Positions 17,684 to 25,276 of a stretch of 64,000 nucleotides of DNA are shown piece after piece. Under the pieces are notes generated by a model. That model did not search any database and had not been told where the DNA came from. It saw nothing but the letters and a program-made list of their open reading frames with translations. The DNA comes from Blastocatellia bacterium (GTDB lineage: Bacteria > Acidobacteriota > Blastocatellia > Pyrinomonadales > Pyrinomonadaceae), in contig PMSM01000014.1 of NCBI GenBank assembly GCA_003168335.1, positions 124,001-188,000 on the forward strand, written 5' to 3'. Within the stretch, counting starts at the first letter, position 1. Every line of letters starts with the position of its first letter. The position numbers and the translations under genes are program-made.

Positions 17684-17798
17684 GGGAGCGCGGACGTCTC
17701 GTCCGCATTGAGCGCGGAGCGCGAACAGTTATTGCTGCCAGAAGCTCGAAAAAGGGAGCGTGCTTCGCGCGCTATGCGGACGGGACGTCCGCGCTCCC
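17684..17798. repeat. Paired inverted repeat, family C (second copy)
   Basis: 23-bp arms at 17684-17706 and 17776-17798. The interior again contains the ATTGAGCGC...GCGCGAACAG stretch seen in the copy at 7778-7897, so the whole element, not only the arms, is related. It fills much of the 354-bp divergent gap between the sirtuin and argS and adds spurious open frame upstream of argS. Confidence 0.88.
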
Positions 17799-17939
17799 GG
17801 CGTCATCTTCATTGGTGGGACTGAAACTGAACCAGTACCCTGCAGTGCGGCGGCTTTTAGAAAAACCGCTGAAACGGTTAAGGTATATGTTTGTTCTCGT
17901 TTACTGATACTGACCGGTGAGGCCTCGACAAGAGAATCC

Positions 17940-20015
17940 GTGAACTTAATCGAACTCCAAAATAGACTGAAGGGCGCAATTCGCGCCGCGGCGGCCGAGT
18001 TGTTCGAAATAGAAATCGACCAACTGGTTACCGAAGTTCCGCCACGAACTGAACTCGGCGACCTGGCCTTTCCGGTAGCTTTTGAACTCGCCAAGCAAAT
18101 CAAGAAGAAGGGCGGAGAGAAGCGCGCCCCGCGATCGATCGCCGAAGCCTTGAAGCCGGGTTTGGAGGAGATTGAAGAGGTTGCCCGTGTCGAGGTCGCC
18201 GGGGCGGGCTATCTCAACATCTTTTTCGATCGCGCCAAGCTTATTTCTGAGCTTCAATCAAAACCGGAAGCGCATCAAGACGCATCAACCGAGCCACGCA
18301 AGCTGATGGTTGAGCACACCAGCATCAATCCCAACAAGGCCGCGCACATTGGCCACGTGCGCAACGCCGTGCTGGGCGATACGTTTGTGCGAATTCTTCA
18401 CGCCGCTGGAAATGCCGTTGAGGTCCAGAACTATATCGACAACACCGGGGTGCAGGTCGCCGATGTGGTCGTCGGCTTTATGCACATTGAGAAGATGGAT
18501 CTCGATGCGATTAAGTCGCTCGACAGTTCCCTCTCCGCGGACGTGCCGTTTGATTATTATTGCTGGAATCTCTACACGAGGGTCGGCGCCTTCTATCGCG
18601 AGGGCGGCATTGGCGGCGAACCGAACCCGGAGCGCTTGAAGCTTCGCATCGAAGTCCTGCACGCCATCGAAGCCGGAAACAATCCCACGGCTGAGTTGGC
18701 CGATTACGTCGCGACGCGCAACGTCCAACAGATCCTAAACACGATGGAACGTCTGGGCATTCGTTACGATCTGCTGGCGCGCGAATCAGAGATTCTGCAC
18801 CTGCATTTCTGGGAACGCGCGTTTGAGTTGATGAAAGAACGCGGCGTCATTCACTTTCAGACCGAAGGCCGCACTCGCGGCTGCTGGGTGATGCCATTCG
18901 AATCGCATACCGGCACGGACGAGCACGAATCAGACAAGATCATCGTGCGATCGAACGGAACCGTTACTTATACCGGCAAGGACATCGCGTATCAGCTCTG
19001 GAAGCTGGGCCATCTCGGGCTCGATTTTTATTACCAGCCTTTCCGCACCTACGACGACGGTCACGCGACGTGGGCAACAACCTCTGAGCCAAACGCGAAA
19101 GCGCCGCCGGGAGTTTTGCGTCCGGACTTCGGAGGTGGCGCAATCGTCTACAACGTGATCGATTCGCGCCAATCTTATCCGCAGGAAATAGTGCGAAAAG
19201 GAGTCGCGGCCGTGGTGCCCGAGCTGGGCGAAGAAGCGAGCGTGCATCTCTCGTACGAGATGGTCGCGCTCTCGCCTGCGGCCTGCGAACAACTCGGCAT
19301 CGGACTGTCTGATGAAGATCGAAAGCGTCCGTACATTGAGATGAGCGGCCGCAAGGGTCTGGGCGTGAAGGCCGACGACTTGATCAGCCGGCTGGAAACA
19401 GACGCTCTCGCTGAAGTGCAAACTCGGCACCCGGAACTGGCCGCAGCGGAAATGAGCGAAACGGCGCATGCGATCGCGACCGGCGCGCTTAGATATTTTC
19501 TTTTGAAGTTCACGCGCAATTCAGTCATAGCGTTTGATTTCAAAGAGGCCCTGTCGTTCGAGGGCGAGACGGGACCGTACTGTCAGTACGCCGCGGTCCG
19601 AGCGAATTCGATCTTTCGCAAGCTGGATGAGCAAGCAGTCAGTACCCGAAGCAGTAGCGACGGGGTCGGGCCCGGCCCGCTCGCCGAAGCGGCGACCTTG
19701 ATTCGTGATCGTAAGCAGGACCTAGCGAACATTCTCGACGGCGAGTCAGGAAATGAAATTTGGTCACTGCTGATGCTGGCCGGCCGTCTGGAAGAAGCGA
19801 ATGCTCAGGCGGCGGCGAGCGCTGAACCGGCTTTCCTGGCGAAGTACACTTTCAATCTGGCGCGGGCGTTCAACCTCTTCTATCACCGCCACCGGATTAT
19901 CGCGGAAGAGGACGCGACGAAACGCGCGGTGCTGATCGCGGTTGCGGATTACACGAGGGAACAATTGACCGCAGCGCTGTTAAGATTGGGGATAACGGTG
20001 CCCGAGCGGATGTAG
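17940..20015 (+). CDS. argS: Arginyl-tRNA synthetase
   Basis: Charges tRNA-Arg. 691 residues from a GTG at 17940 ('VNLIELQNRL', the usual family start, preceded by AAGAGAA). The frame is open upstream to about 17760, but that part is encoded by a repeat element and is rejected. The HIGH motif is exact ('AHIGHVRNA', near 135). The KMSKS position reads 'MSGRKGLGVKADDL' near 467, a variant loop known in a subgroup of ArgS. A C-terminal DALR anticodon domain ends in 'LLRLGITVPERM'. Residues about 567-580 (VSTRSSSDGVGPG) look like an insertion encoded by repeat-like DNA. At 691 residues it is longer than E. coli ArgS (577). Confidence 0.94.
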   Translation: MNLIELQNRLKGAIRAAAAELFEIEIDQLVTEVPPRTELGDLAFPVAFELAKQIKKKGGEKRAPRSIAEALKPGLEEIEEVARVEVAGAGYLNIFFDRAKLISELQSKPEAHQDASTEPRKLMVEHTSINPNKAAHIGHVRNAVLGDTFVRILHAAGNAVEVQNYIDNTGVQVADVVVGFMHIEKMDLDAIKSLDSSLSADVPFDYYCWNLYTRVGAFYREGGIGGEPNPERLKLRIEVLHAIEAGNNPTAELADYVATRNVQQILNTMERLGIRYDLLARESEILHLHFWERAFELMKERGVIHFQTEGRTRGCWVMPFESHTGTDEHESDKIIVRSNGTVTYTGKDIAYQLWKLGHLGLDFYYQPFRTYDDGHATWATTSEPNAKAPPGVLRPDFGGGAIVYNVIDSRQSYPQEIVRKGVAAVVPELGEEASVHLSYEMVALSPAACEQLGIGLSDEDRKRPYIEMSGRKGLGVKADDLISRLETDALAEVQTRHPELAAAEMSETAHAIATGALRYFLLKFTRNSVIAFDFKEALSFEGETGPYCQYAAVRANSIFRKLDEQAVSTRSSSDGVGPGPLAEAATLIRDRKQDLANILDGESGNEIWSLLMLAGRLEEANAQAAASAEPAFLAKYTFNLARAFNLFYHRHRIIAEEDATKRAVLIAVADYTREQLTAALLRLGITVPERM

Positions 20016-20049
20016 GCAGGGTCCGATTCGTCCGCTTCCTTTCGGCTAT

Positions 20050-20196
20050 GCCGCCTGGTGTGGGGAAAGCCTGCGGCCTTCCGGAGTAGGCCGGCCGGCT
20101 TCTCTTGAGGCTCCGCCTCAGATCGAGAGGCGCAGCCTCCAGTGATCAATTGCGAGCGTGCTCGGAAAGGCAGAGCCTTTCCGCACATCAGGCGGC
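20050..20196. repeat. Paired inverted repeat downstream of argS
   Basis: The outer arms 20050-20083 and 20163-20196 pair through GGAAAG.C.G.GC.TTCC-type sequence and GCCGCCTG.TGTG borders. An inner hairpin (GAGGCTCCGCCTC region, 20107-20142) lies within. It occupies most of the 274-bp gap between argS and the antitoxin-like gene and may end argS transcription. Confidence 0.75.
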
Positions 20197-20261
20197 GGAG
20201 CCGTTCGCTTCCCTTCTATCGATTTGAATTGACCTTGCTTTCAAGCGCAACGGCTCGCTGT

Positions 20262-20267
20262 TAGAAT
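20262..20267 (+). promoter_or_regulatory. Possible -10 element (TAGAAT) before the antitoxin-like gene and aroF
   Basis: TAGAAT with a poor -35 match (TTTCAA at 20239, 17-bp spacing). If it is real, transcription starts near 20274, which would exclude an ATG at 20266 and favour the ATG at 20290 as translation start. Confidence 0.3.
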
Positions 20268-20289
20268 GTCAGTCACGTTGGTGGCGGGA

Positions 20290-20463
20290 ATGCAGTACTT
20301 AACAGATGTCGAAGGCGAAAGAACCAGCGTCATTCTTGCGCGAGAGCAGTACGAGAGACTATTAGAAGACGTTCATGATCTAGCGGTACCTGGACATCGG
20401 CTCCACGAAGAACCGATCACGCTCGAAGAACTGAAGGAACGACTGACACTTTCATTATGTTAA
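20290..20463 (+). CDS. Antitoxin-like small protein, no toxin partner
   Basis: A 57-residue protein resembling the Phd/RelB-like antitoxins that start 'MQYLTD', with '[20 protein letters not shown]' and a C-terminal Glu-rich helix '[10 protein letters not shown]'. The ATG at 20290 has GGTGG five bases upstream; an ATG at 20266 would add eight residues. No toxin gene follows: the stop overlaps the aroF start by 7 bp, so translation of aroF is probably coupled to it. It may be a remnant of a toxin-antitoxin pair or a recruited regulator (inference). Confidence 0.65.
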   Translation: MQYLTDVEGERTSVILAREQYERLLEDVHDLAVPGHRLHEEPITLEELKERLTLSLC

Positions 20464-21476
20464 TTGTCATGAAAGCCGATGCCACCGAGGCGCAGATTGC
20501 GCATGTCTGTGACGTCATTACTGAACTGGGATTCAAGCCGCATGCGATGCCCGGCGCGACTCGTACCGCCATCGGCGTCACGGGCAATCAAGGTGCCGTA
20601 GACCCGACGCGATTTGAAAACCTGCCGGGTGTTGCGGATGCAATTCGCGTTAGCAAACCCTACAAACTTATCAGTCTTGATCTGCGTCCGGAGAAAACCA
20701 TCGTGCGGGTGGGTGACGCCACGATTGGTGGAGACGAGCTGGCGATTATCGCTGGACCCTGCGCCATCGAGAGCCACGCCCAGGCGTTCGCTGTGGCCGA
20801 AACCGTGCGCCGCAGTGGCGCAAGGTTCTTCCGTGGCGGCGCATTCAAGCCGCGCACTTCGCCTTACGCTTTCCAGGGGTTGGGTGAAGAAGGCCTGAAA
20901 ATCCTGGCCGAAGTCCGCGAAGCTTATGGTCTGAAGATCGTGACGGAAGCGCTGGATGAAAACAGCGTGGATCTGGTGGAGCGTTACGGCGACATGATTC
21001 AGATCGGCGCGCGTAACATGCAGAACTTTTCTTTGCTGCGGCGCGTTGGCCGATCGACCTTGCCGGTACTGCTCAAGCGCGGGTTATCAGCGACGTTGGA
21101 CGAGTGGTTGCTCGCAGCAGAATACATTATGTCTGAAGGCAACTATCAGGTCGTGCTGTGCGAGCGCGGCGTGCGCACGTTCGCCCAACACACGCGCAAC
21201 ACGCTTGACCTGGCGTCGATTCCGGCAGTTCGCCGCATCTCGCATCTCCCGGTGATCGTTGATCCGTCGCATGGCACCGGCAAGAACTACATGGTGATTC
21301 CACTCGCGTGCGCGGGCGTGGCCGTCGGTGCTGACGGATTGATTGTGGAAGTTCACGACCAACCCGAGAAGGCTCTATCTGATGGTGCGCAGGCTCTGAC
21401 CCTCGAACAGTATGACCAGCTGATCCAGGAAGTGCGACCAATTCATGAGGTCGTCGCGCCCCAACCGGTGGCCTGA
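20457..21476 (+). CDS. aroF: 3-deoxy-7-phosphoheptulonate (DAHP) synthase, type I-beta
   Basis: Condenses phosphoenolpyruvate with erythrose 4-phosphate, the first step of the shikimate pathway. 339 residues. The N-terminal about 70 residues form the ferredoxin-like regulatory domain typical of the Thermotoga/Bacillus-type enzymes. The barrel carries '[10 protein letters not shown]', '[16 protein letters not shown]', 'LLKRGLSAT', 'LCERGVRTF' and '[10 protein letters not shown]'. The ATG at 20457 overlaps the antitoxin-like gene; an internal ATG at 20469 would cut the regulatory domain. No other shikimate gene is nearby. Allosteric control by aromatic amino acids through the N-terminal domain is likely from family knowledge. 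Confidence 0.95.
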   Translation: MLIVMKADATEAQIAHVCDVITELGFKPHAMPGATRTAIGVTGNQGAVDPTRFENLPGVADAIRVSKPYKLISLDLRPEKTIVRVGDATIGGDELAIIAGPCAIESHAQAFAVAETVRRSGARFFRGGAFKPRTSPYAFQGLGEEGLKILAEVREAYGLKIVTEALDENSVDLVERYGDMIQIGARNMQNFSLLRRVGRSTLPVLLKRGLSATLDEWLLAAEYIMSEGNYQVVLCERGVRTFAQHTRNTLDLASIPAVRRISHLPVIVDPSHGTGKNYMVIPLACAGVAVGADGLIVEVHDQPEKALSDGAQALTLEQYDQLIQEVRPIHEVVAPQPVA

Positions 21477-21480
21477 ACGA

Positions 21481-21843
21481 TCATTTAGTCACCGACAGAA
21501 TCTCGCCGAGATCCCTCGAAAAAGCCGAACGCGGAATTACCTGGTCATAGCCTGCCTGTTCGGCCTGTTGCTGCAGTTCGGTTTGCACGTGAGAAAAGAA
21601 ACCGAGCAGTGGAATTGAGCGCAATTGTTCGTCTGCTTTCAATTGCTTTGCCAGATCCATCGGATCGACTTTCTCCGATTGAAGATCGCAAATGATCAGC
21701 GCGGGCTGATCACGACGGGCTGCATCGAGCATGACTTCAACACTGCGCGCGAACCGGGGTCTCACGCCTAACTCTTCCGCCGTTCCGCGAATCTTTGAGG
21801 CGAAGAACAAATCATCAACGATAGCGATTACGCTTCTGCTCAT
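21481..21843 (-). CDS. Atypical response-regulator receiver protein
   Basis: A stand-alone receiver-like domain of 120 residues from the ATG at 21843. The acidic pocket 'VIAIVDDLFFASKI' (about 4-17) and a phospho-acceptor Asp in 'LIICDLQSEKVDP' (near 53) are present, as is a Ser at the usual Thr/Ser position ('LLGFFSHVQ'). The conserved Lys before the last strand is replaced: 'YDQVIPRSAF' has Pro-Arg. It has no output domain. It ends 4 bp from the aroF stop, convergent, and lies back to back with the exonuclease/phosphatase gene. Partner kinase not identifiable. Confidence 0.75.
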   Translation of the reverse strand: MSRSVIAIVDDLFFASKIRGTAEELGVRPRFARSVEVMLDAARRDQPALIICDLQSEKVDPMDLAKQLKADEQLRSIPLLGFFSHVQTELQQQAEQAGYDQVIPRSAFSRDLGEILSVTK

Positions 21844-21870
21844 AGTTTCCTTTGACATCAATTGTGCTCT

Positions 21871-21944
21871 GTCTCAGAAGCCTGACCGTAAGGAAGGCCA
21901 TCTCACGAGCAACTAAGCCCTTGCTGACGCGCGGGCTTCTGACA
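21871..21944. repeat. Paired inverted repeat, family F
   Basis: Arms 21871-21899 and 21916-21944, related to GACGGTCGGGCTTCTGAC, the unit found twice inside metG. It lies in the divergent gap between the receiver gene and the endonuclease/phosphatase gene and creates open frame upstream of the latter. Confidence 0.7.
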
Positions 21945-22004
21945 CACTTCCTTTTGCAAATCAAACGGTTTTCGCGTATTCATTCCCGCGTGGCTAACGT
22001 AACG

Positions 22005-22937
22005 ATGTCGGCGCCGTTTCCGGACGTCTCGACCCAACCGAACCAGGGCATCGAAATCTCTAATCGAGAACCGGGGCCGGGCGACCGCGACCGTTCGAGC
22101 CTCGTGCTCGCTTCATACAACATCCGCTACGGAGTTGGCAGCCATCTGATCTCATCAGGCTTGCTGCGCAAAGTTGGCATCAATGTGCCGCGTCCTCGGG
22201 CCGCAGCCGTCGGGCTAAATCTCAAGACTGCCGCCGGAACATTTTCTGATAACCTGCTACTGCCGCGCCCGGACATTCTAGCACTGCAAGAGGCCGACAA
22301 AGAGACGGGCCGGGCGGGTGGTCAACATATCGCGGCCAGGCTGGCTGAGGAAATGAGCGTGACGTACGTTCACGTGGGGGCCGGGATTCCCAGAGGTGTG
22401 GAACCCGAGCAAAGAGAGTGGTGGTTGAACTTTGAGGAGCAAATAGCGTTGCATGACCCGGGCGATACCGGCGTTGCCCTCCTGAGCCGGCTGCCGTTGA
22501 GCAGCATAACGAGGATCGACTTGCCCTGGCACAAATGCGCCTGGCGACCGCGTCTGGCAATGGGCGCGACGTTTGAATTGGGAGCCCAGCGGGTTCGGCT
22601 ATTTAACGTTCACGTCGATCCGCACGGCCCGCTCGATAATCAACATCAACAAATGGAGGCTCTGTTGGAGCATGCAGATCAGTACGACGGACCGCGGGTG
22701 ATCATGGGTGACTTCAACACGCTCTCGAAACAGAAGGCGGTGGAGATCAGAAGACTGATGGAGTCCCGCGGCTACTCGACGCCCTTTCCGACCGGCACGC
22801 CGACGTGGAGAGGCGCAGGATTGCGCTTTCACGCTGATTGGATTTTCGTGCATGGCCTGGCCGTGAAGCGCTGGGGTGTGGTGAAGCCCTTGAATGTTTC
22901 TGATCATTGGCCGATTTGGGCAGAGATTGAAATCTAA
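22005..22937 (+). CDS. Endonuclease/exonuclease/phosphatase family protein
   Basis: A 310-residue member of the metal-dependent EEP superfamily (DNase I, exonuclease III, sphingomyelinase-like). Motifs in order: 'LASYNIRYGVG' (Asn), 'DILALQEAD' (Glu metal ligand), 'LFNVHVDPHG' (His), 'RVIMGDFNTLSK' (Asp-x-Asn) and 'NVSDHWPIWAEI' (Asp-His). The substrate cannot be told from these. The ATG at 22005 is chosen because upstream sequence derives from a repeat element; a GTG at 21990 is possible. An insert of about 50 residues between the first two motifs is unusual. No signal peptide is seen. Confidence 0.85.
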   Translation: MSAPFPDVSTQPNQGIEISNREPGPGDRDRSSLVLASYNIRYGVGSHLISSGLLRKVGINVPRPRAAAVGLNLKTAAGTFSDNLLLPRPDILALQEADKETGRAGGQHIAARLAEEMSVTYVHVGAGIPRGVEPEQREWWLNFEEQIALHDPGDTGVALLSRLPLSSITRIDLPWHKCAWRPRLAMGATFELGAQRVRLFNVHVDPHGPLDNQHQQMEALLEHADQYDGPRVIMGDFNTLSKQKAVEIRRLMESRGYSTPFPTGTPTWRGAGLRFHADWIFVHGLAVKRWGVVKPLNVSDHWPIWAEIEI

Positions 22938-22948
22938 TCTCGGCGTTT

Positions 22949-23000
22949 GTTTAGGAGCGGGCTACTGCCCGCTCAGCCGGGCGGTAGCCCGACTCTAAAC
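22949..23000. repeat. Paired inverted repeat, family B
   Basis: About 25-bp arms with a 2-3 bp spacer, beginning GTTTAG and ending CTAAAC, between the exonuclease/phosphatase stop and the methyltransferase start (ATG 3 bp after the repeat). Confidence 0.88.
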
Positions 23001-23003
23001 ACG

Positions 23004-23828
23004 ATGAACATAACTTCTCGCGACAATTCCCTCCTCCGCCACGCGCGTGCTGTGCGCGACGGTAAAGTTGACGATTCGATCTTCGTCGAAGGCTTACGCC
23101 TGTGTGAAGAGGCGTTGAGTTCAGGACTGGGGATCGAAGCGGTCGTCTACTCTGAAGAGATCGCAGGCAAAGAAAGAGCCGCGTTACTAATTGGAAAACT
23201 GGGAGCAGCCTGTAAGAAAGTCGCCTCAGTTAGCGAGGAACTGCTTGAGTCAATCTCTTACACCAAAACTCCGCAAGGGATCGTTGTGGTGACGTCACGA
23301 CCGGCGCACGACGAAGCGACCTTCAAAGAGAAGCAACCGGCGTCGCCCTTCCTCGTGATCTTGCACGGCCTTAATAATCCCGTGAACGTGGGCGCCATCT
23401 TGCGCACGGCTGAAGCAGCCGGGGTGACGGGCGCCATCACGACTGCCCACACCTCCGATGCTTTCTCGCCAAGAGCGTTGCGCGGCGCGATGGGATCAGC
23501 CTTTCGCCTACCGATCTGGATGGGCGCTAATTTCGGGGACTTGATTGCGTGGTGCGCGACTTCCGGAATTCGCACCGTCTCTGCTGCGGCCAGAGGCTCG
23601 AAGTTCTACAACGAAGTTGATTGGTCTGGGCCGTGCGCTTTGATCGTGGGACCTGAATCGACTGGGCTCTCACCCGAAGAGATCGCGGCGGCGGACGAGG
23701 CGGTACGAATCGCAATGCAAGGTCCAGTCGAGAGCCTCAACGTAGCTGTAGCGACGGGGATAATTCTTTATGAAGCAAATCGTCAGAGGGTGAGCGGCGG
23801 GAGAGGACAGGACATGGATGGCTATTGA
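23004..23828 (+). CDS. SpoU/TrmH family RNA 2'-O-methyltransferase
   Basis: Transfers methyl from S-adenosylmethionine to a ribose 2'-OH in rRNA or tRNA. 274 residues from the ATG at 23004; open frame upstream is repeat-derived. An N-terminal substrate-binding domain (about 1-95, 'SRDNSLLRHARAVRDGK') precedes the knotted SPOUT domain with motif 1 'NPVNVGAILRTAEAAGV', motif 2 'ALIVGPESTGLS' and motif 3 'ESLNVAVATGIILYE'. The overall form is that of RlmB/TsnR-like 23S rRNA guanosine methyltransferases, but the exact target cannot be read off. The stop overlaps the convergent coiled-coil gene by 7 bp. Confidence 0.92.
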   Translation: MNITSRDNSLLRHARAVRDGKVDDSIFVEGLRLCEEALSSGLGIEAVVYSEEIAGKERAALLIGKLGAACKKVASVSEELLESISYTKTPQGIVVVTSRPAHDEATFKEKQPASPFLVILHGLNNPVNVGAILRTAEAAGVTGAITTAHTSDAFSPRALRGAMGSAFRLPIWMGANFGDLIAWCATSGIRTVSAAARGSKFYNEVDWSGPCALIVGPESTGLSPEEIAAADEAVRIAMQGPVESLNVAVATGIILYEANRQRVSGGRGQDMDGY

Positions 23829-24169
23829 GGTCTGGATTCGAGCGTGTCCATTCGCTTCTCTACTCGGCGTTGATCTGCGCGTACCTGGATTAGGTCCTCG
23901 GTCACAATTTCGAACTTTCTCTTGATGTCATAGATGCTTTCCTTGACCTCGATGATTTCCACTAGAGCCTGCTCCCAGATCGGCTTCGTATCGAGCGCCT
24001 TCGATTCTAAAGCCTGCACGCGTATATCAAGTCCATCGAATCGAGCATCCACCGCATCAAAGCGCGCGTTCATCCCGTCGAAGCGCCTGTCCATTTCATC
24101 GAATCGCGCGAATACGCGATGTTCAAACGAACGATTATCGGGAAGTTCTCGGGTGGTATCTTCGCTCAT
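23822..24169 (-). CDS. Small coiled-coil protein with RFD heptads
   Basis: A 115-residue, highly charged protein. Residues 20-55 repeat a seven-residue unit of the form RFDxMDx ('ARFDEMDRRFDGMNARFDAV'), followed by 'VQALESKAL'; a second helix-rich half ends 'QRRVEKRMDTLESR'. It should form a long parallel coiled coil. No membrane helix or enzyme motif. Similar small proteins occur widely with no known function. It converges on the SpoU methyltransferase (7-bp overlap) and diverges from the FHA gene. Confidence 0.7.
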   Translation of the reverse strand: MSEDTTRELPDNRSFEHRVFARFDEMDRRFDGMNARFDAVDARFDGLDIRVQALESKALDTKPIWEQALVEIIEVKESIYDIKRKFEIVTEDLIQVRADQRRVEKRMDTLESRPQ

Positions 24170-24453
24170 CGCCCCGGATTATGAACCTTGACGCTTTTTC
24201 GATTCAAGTAACAGATTTTATCAAGCGGATTATACGGTCAGCTTCGCGGCGAGTGTTTTGGCGCGTCAGAAAACCTGCCGAATAAACGGCCGGAAATTTG
24301 AACTTGATGGTTCCGAATCGACCAGGCCCTCAACCTTCTCTTACGATTCTGACTAGCTTTCAGCTAGAATGGCGGCATCGTTTTGCGCTTCAGAGGGTGA
24401 AGTCCGAAACGGCGGACTCGAACTCAAGCGTAACCAAACTCGTACTCTGATTC

Positions 24454-25275
24454 ATGGCTGACGAACAAAACCCACCCCCGAAGCGAAGACGCGACACGAT
24501 CTTGCCGGAACGGCTGATGCGCCGCGTCCTGGAAGGTGTGGGCGACGTAGTTGATCGCAAACTGGGACGAACGGTCGATCCCAGGAGCGGCCTCACTACT
24601 GACCAGCTCATTGCCCGCATGAACCGAATGATTGACGAGCGTGTCCGTGATGAAAAAGGTCAGGGCCGGATCGCGCCGCATCATTTGAAACTAAAGATAG
24701 AGTGGGGCACGCACTCTGAGACGCCACCGGAAGTCACGCGCCGGTTGGAAACGGAAGTCCTGGCTGCGGCTATCGACCACATCAACGACAGCCGTTATCG
24801 CACCATGGCGCCGGTGAAGATAGAAACCGACGTTGATATCTTTACCAAGGGCATAACTGTCGACCCTACGTTCGGTGAATTCGAAGCAGAACTACAGCAG
24901 CAGGATCGGGAACGCAAGTTGGGGCCGGCAGCTGCGCGAACAGAAAGCAAAACCGAGGTCGCGTTCAGCGCACGAATTACCCTCCCGGAGGGCTCGCGCG
25001 AGATGCCCCTGTCGTTTGTCCCCGGCGGGCGGCGGCTGAATGTTGGTCGCGGCACAGACAACAATCTTTATTTCAATCATTCCAGCGTCTCGAAAGTTCA
25101 CGCGGCGGTGAGGATGGACAGTGGCGGCACACTGCTGGTTGCCGACACCGGATCAACAAACGGTACACACATCAACGGCGTGCGTATCCCCTATGGTGAA
25201 GCGCGCCCCATCGCAGAAGGCGACGTCGTGGCATTCGGCGAAGTCGAAGTTAGATTTCGCAAACTAAACTCGTAA
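24454..25275 (+). CDS. FHA-domain protein (FhaA-like)
   Basis: A 273-residue cytoplasmic phosphothreonine-binding adaptor. The C-terminal about 90 residues are a complete FHA domain: 'LNVGRGTDNNLYF', 'SSVSKVHAAVRM' and 'DTGSTNGTHINGVRI', with the Arg, Ser, His and Asn of the phosphopeptide pocket. Residues 15-150 resemble the DUF3662-type N-terminus of actinobacterial FhaA ('DQLIARMNRMIDERV', 'IAPHHLKLKI'), though weakly. It is the first gene of the cell-wall/kinase block, 1 bp upstream of the penicillin-binding protein gene, so it is very likely phospho-regulated by the kinase encoded at 30509. Confidence 0.86.
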   Translation: MADEQNPPPKRRRDTILPERLMRRVLEGVGDVVDRKLGRTVDPRSGLTTDQLIARMNRMIDERVRDEKGQGRIAPHHLKLKIEWGTHSETPPEVTRRLETEVLAAAIDHINDSRYRTMAPVKIETDVDIFTKGITVDPTFGEFEAELQQQDRERKLGPAAARTESKTEVAFSARITLPEGSREMPLSFVPGGRRLNVGRGTDNNLYFNHSSVSKVHAAVRMDSGGTLLVADTGSTNGTHINGVRIPYGEARPIAEGDVVAFGEVEVRFRKLNS

Positions 25276-25276
25276 C

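Noticed and set aside
17760-17939. N-terminal extension of ArgS from a TTG/ATG-type upstream start
   Set aside because: This stretch is partly encoded by a family C repeat and lies before the normal family N-terminus.
18930-19469. A 179-codon minus-strand open frame
   Set aside because: Antisense to the argS catalytic domain; no motif, start context or neighbour supports it.
24324-24352. A further family F repeat before the FHA gene
   Set aside because: Only partial resemblance (CTCTTACG..TCTGAC) and no partner arm could be found.
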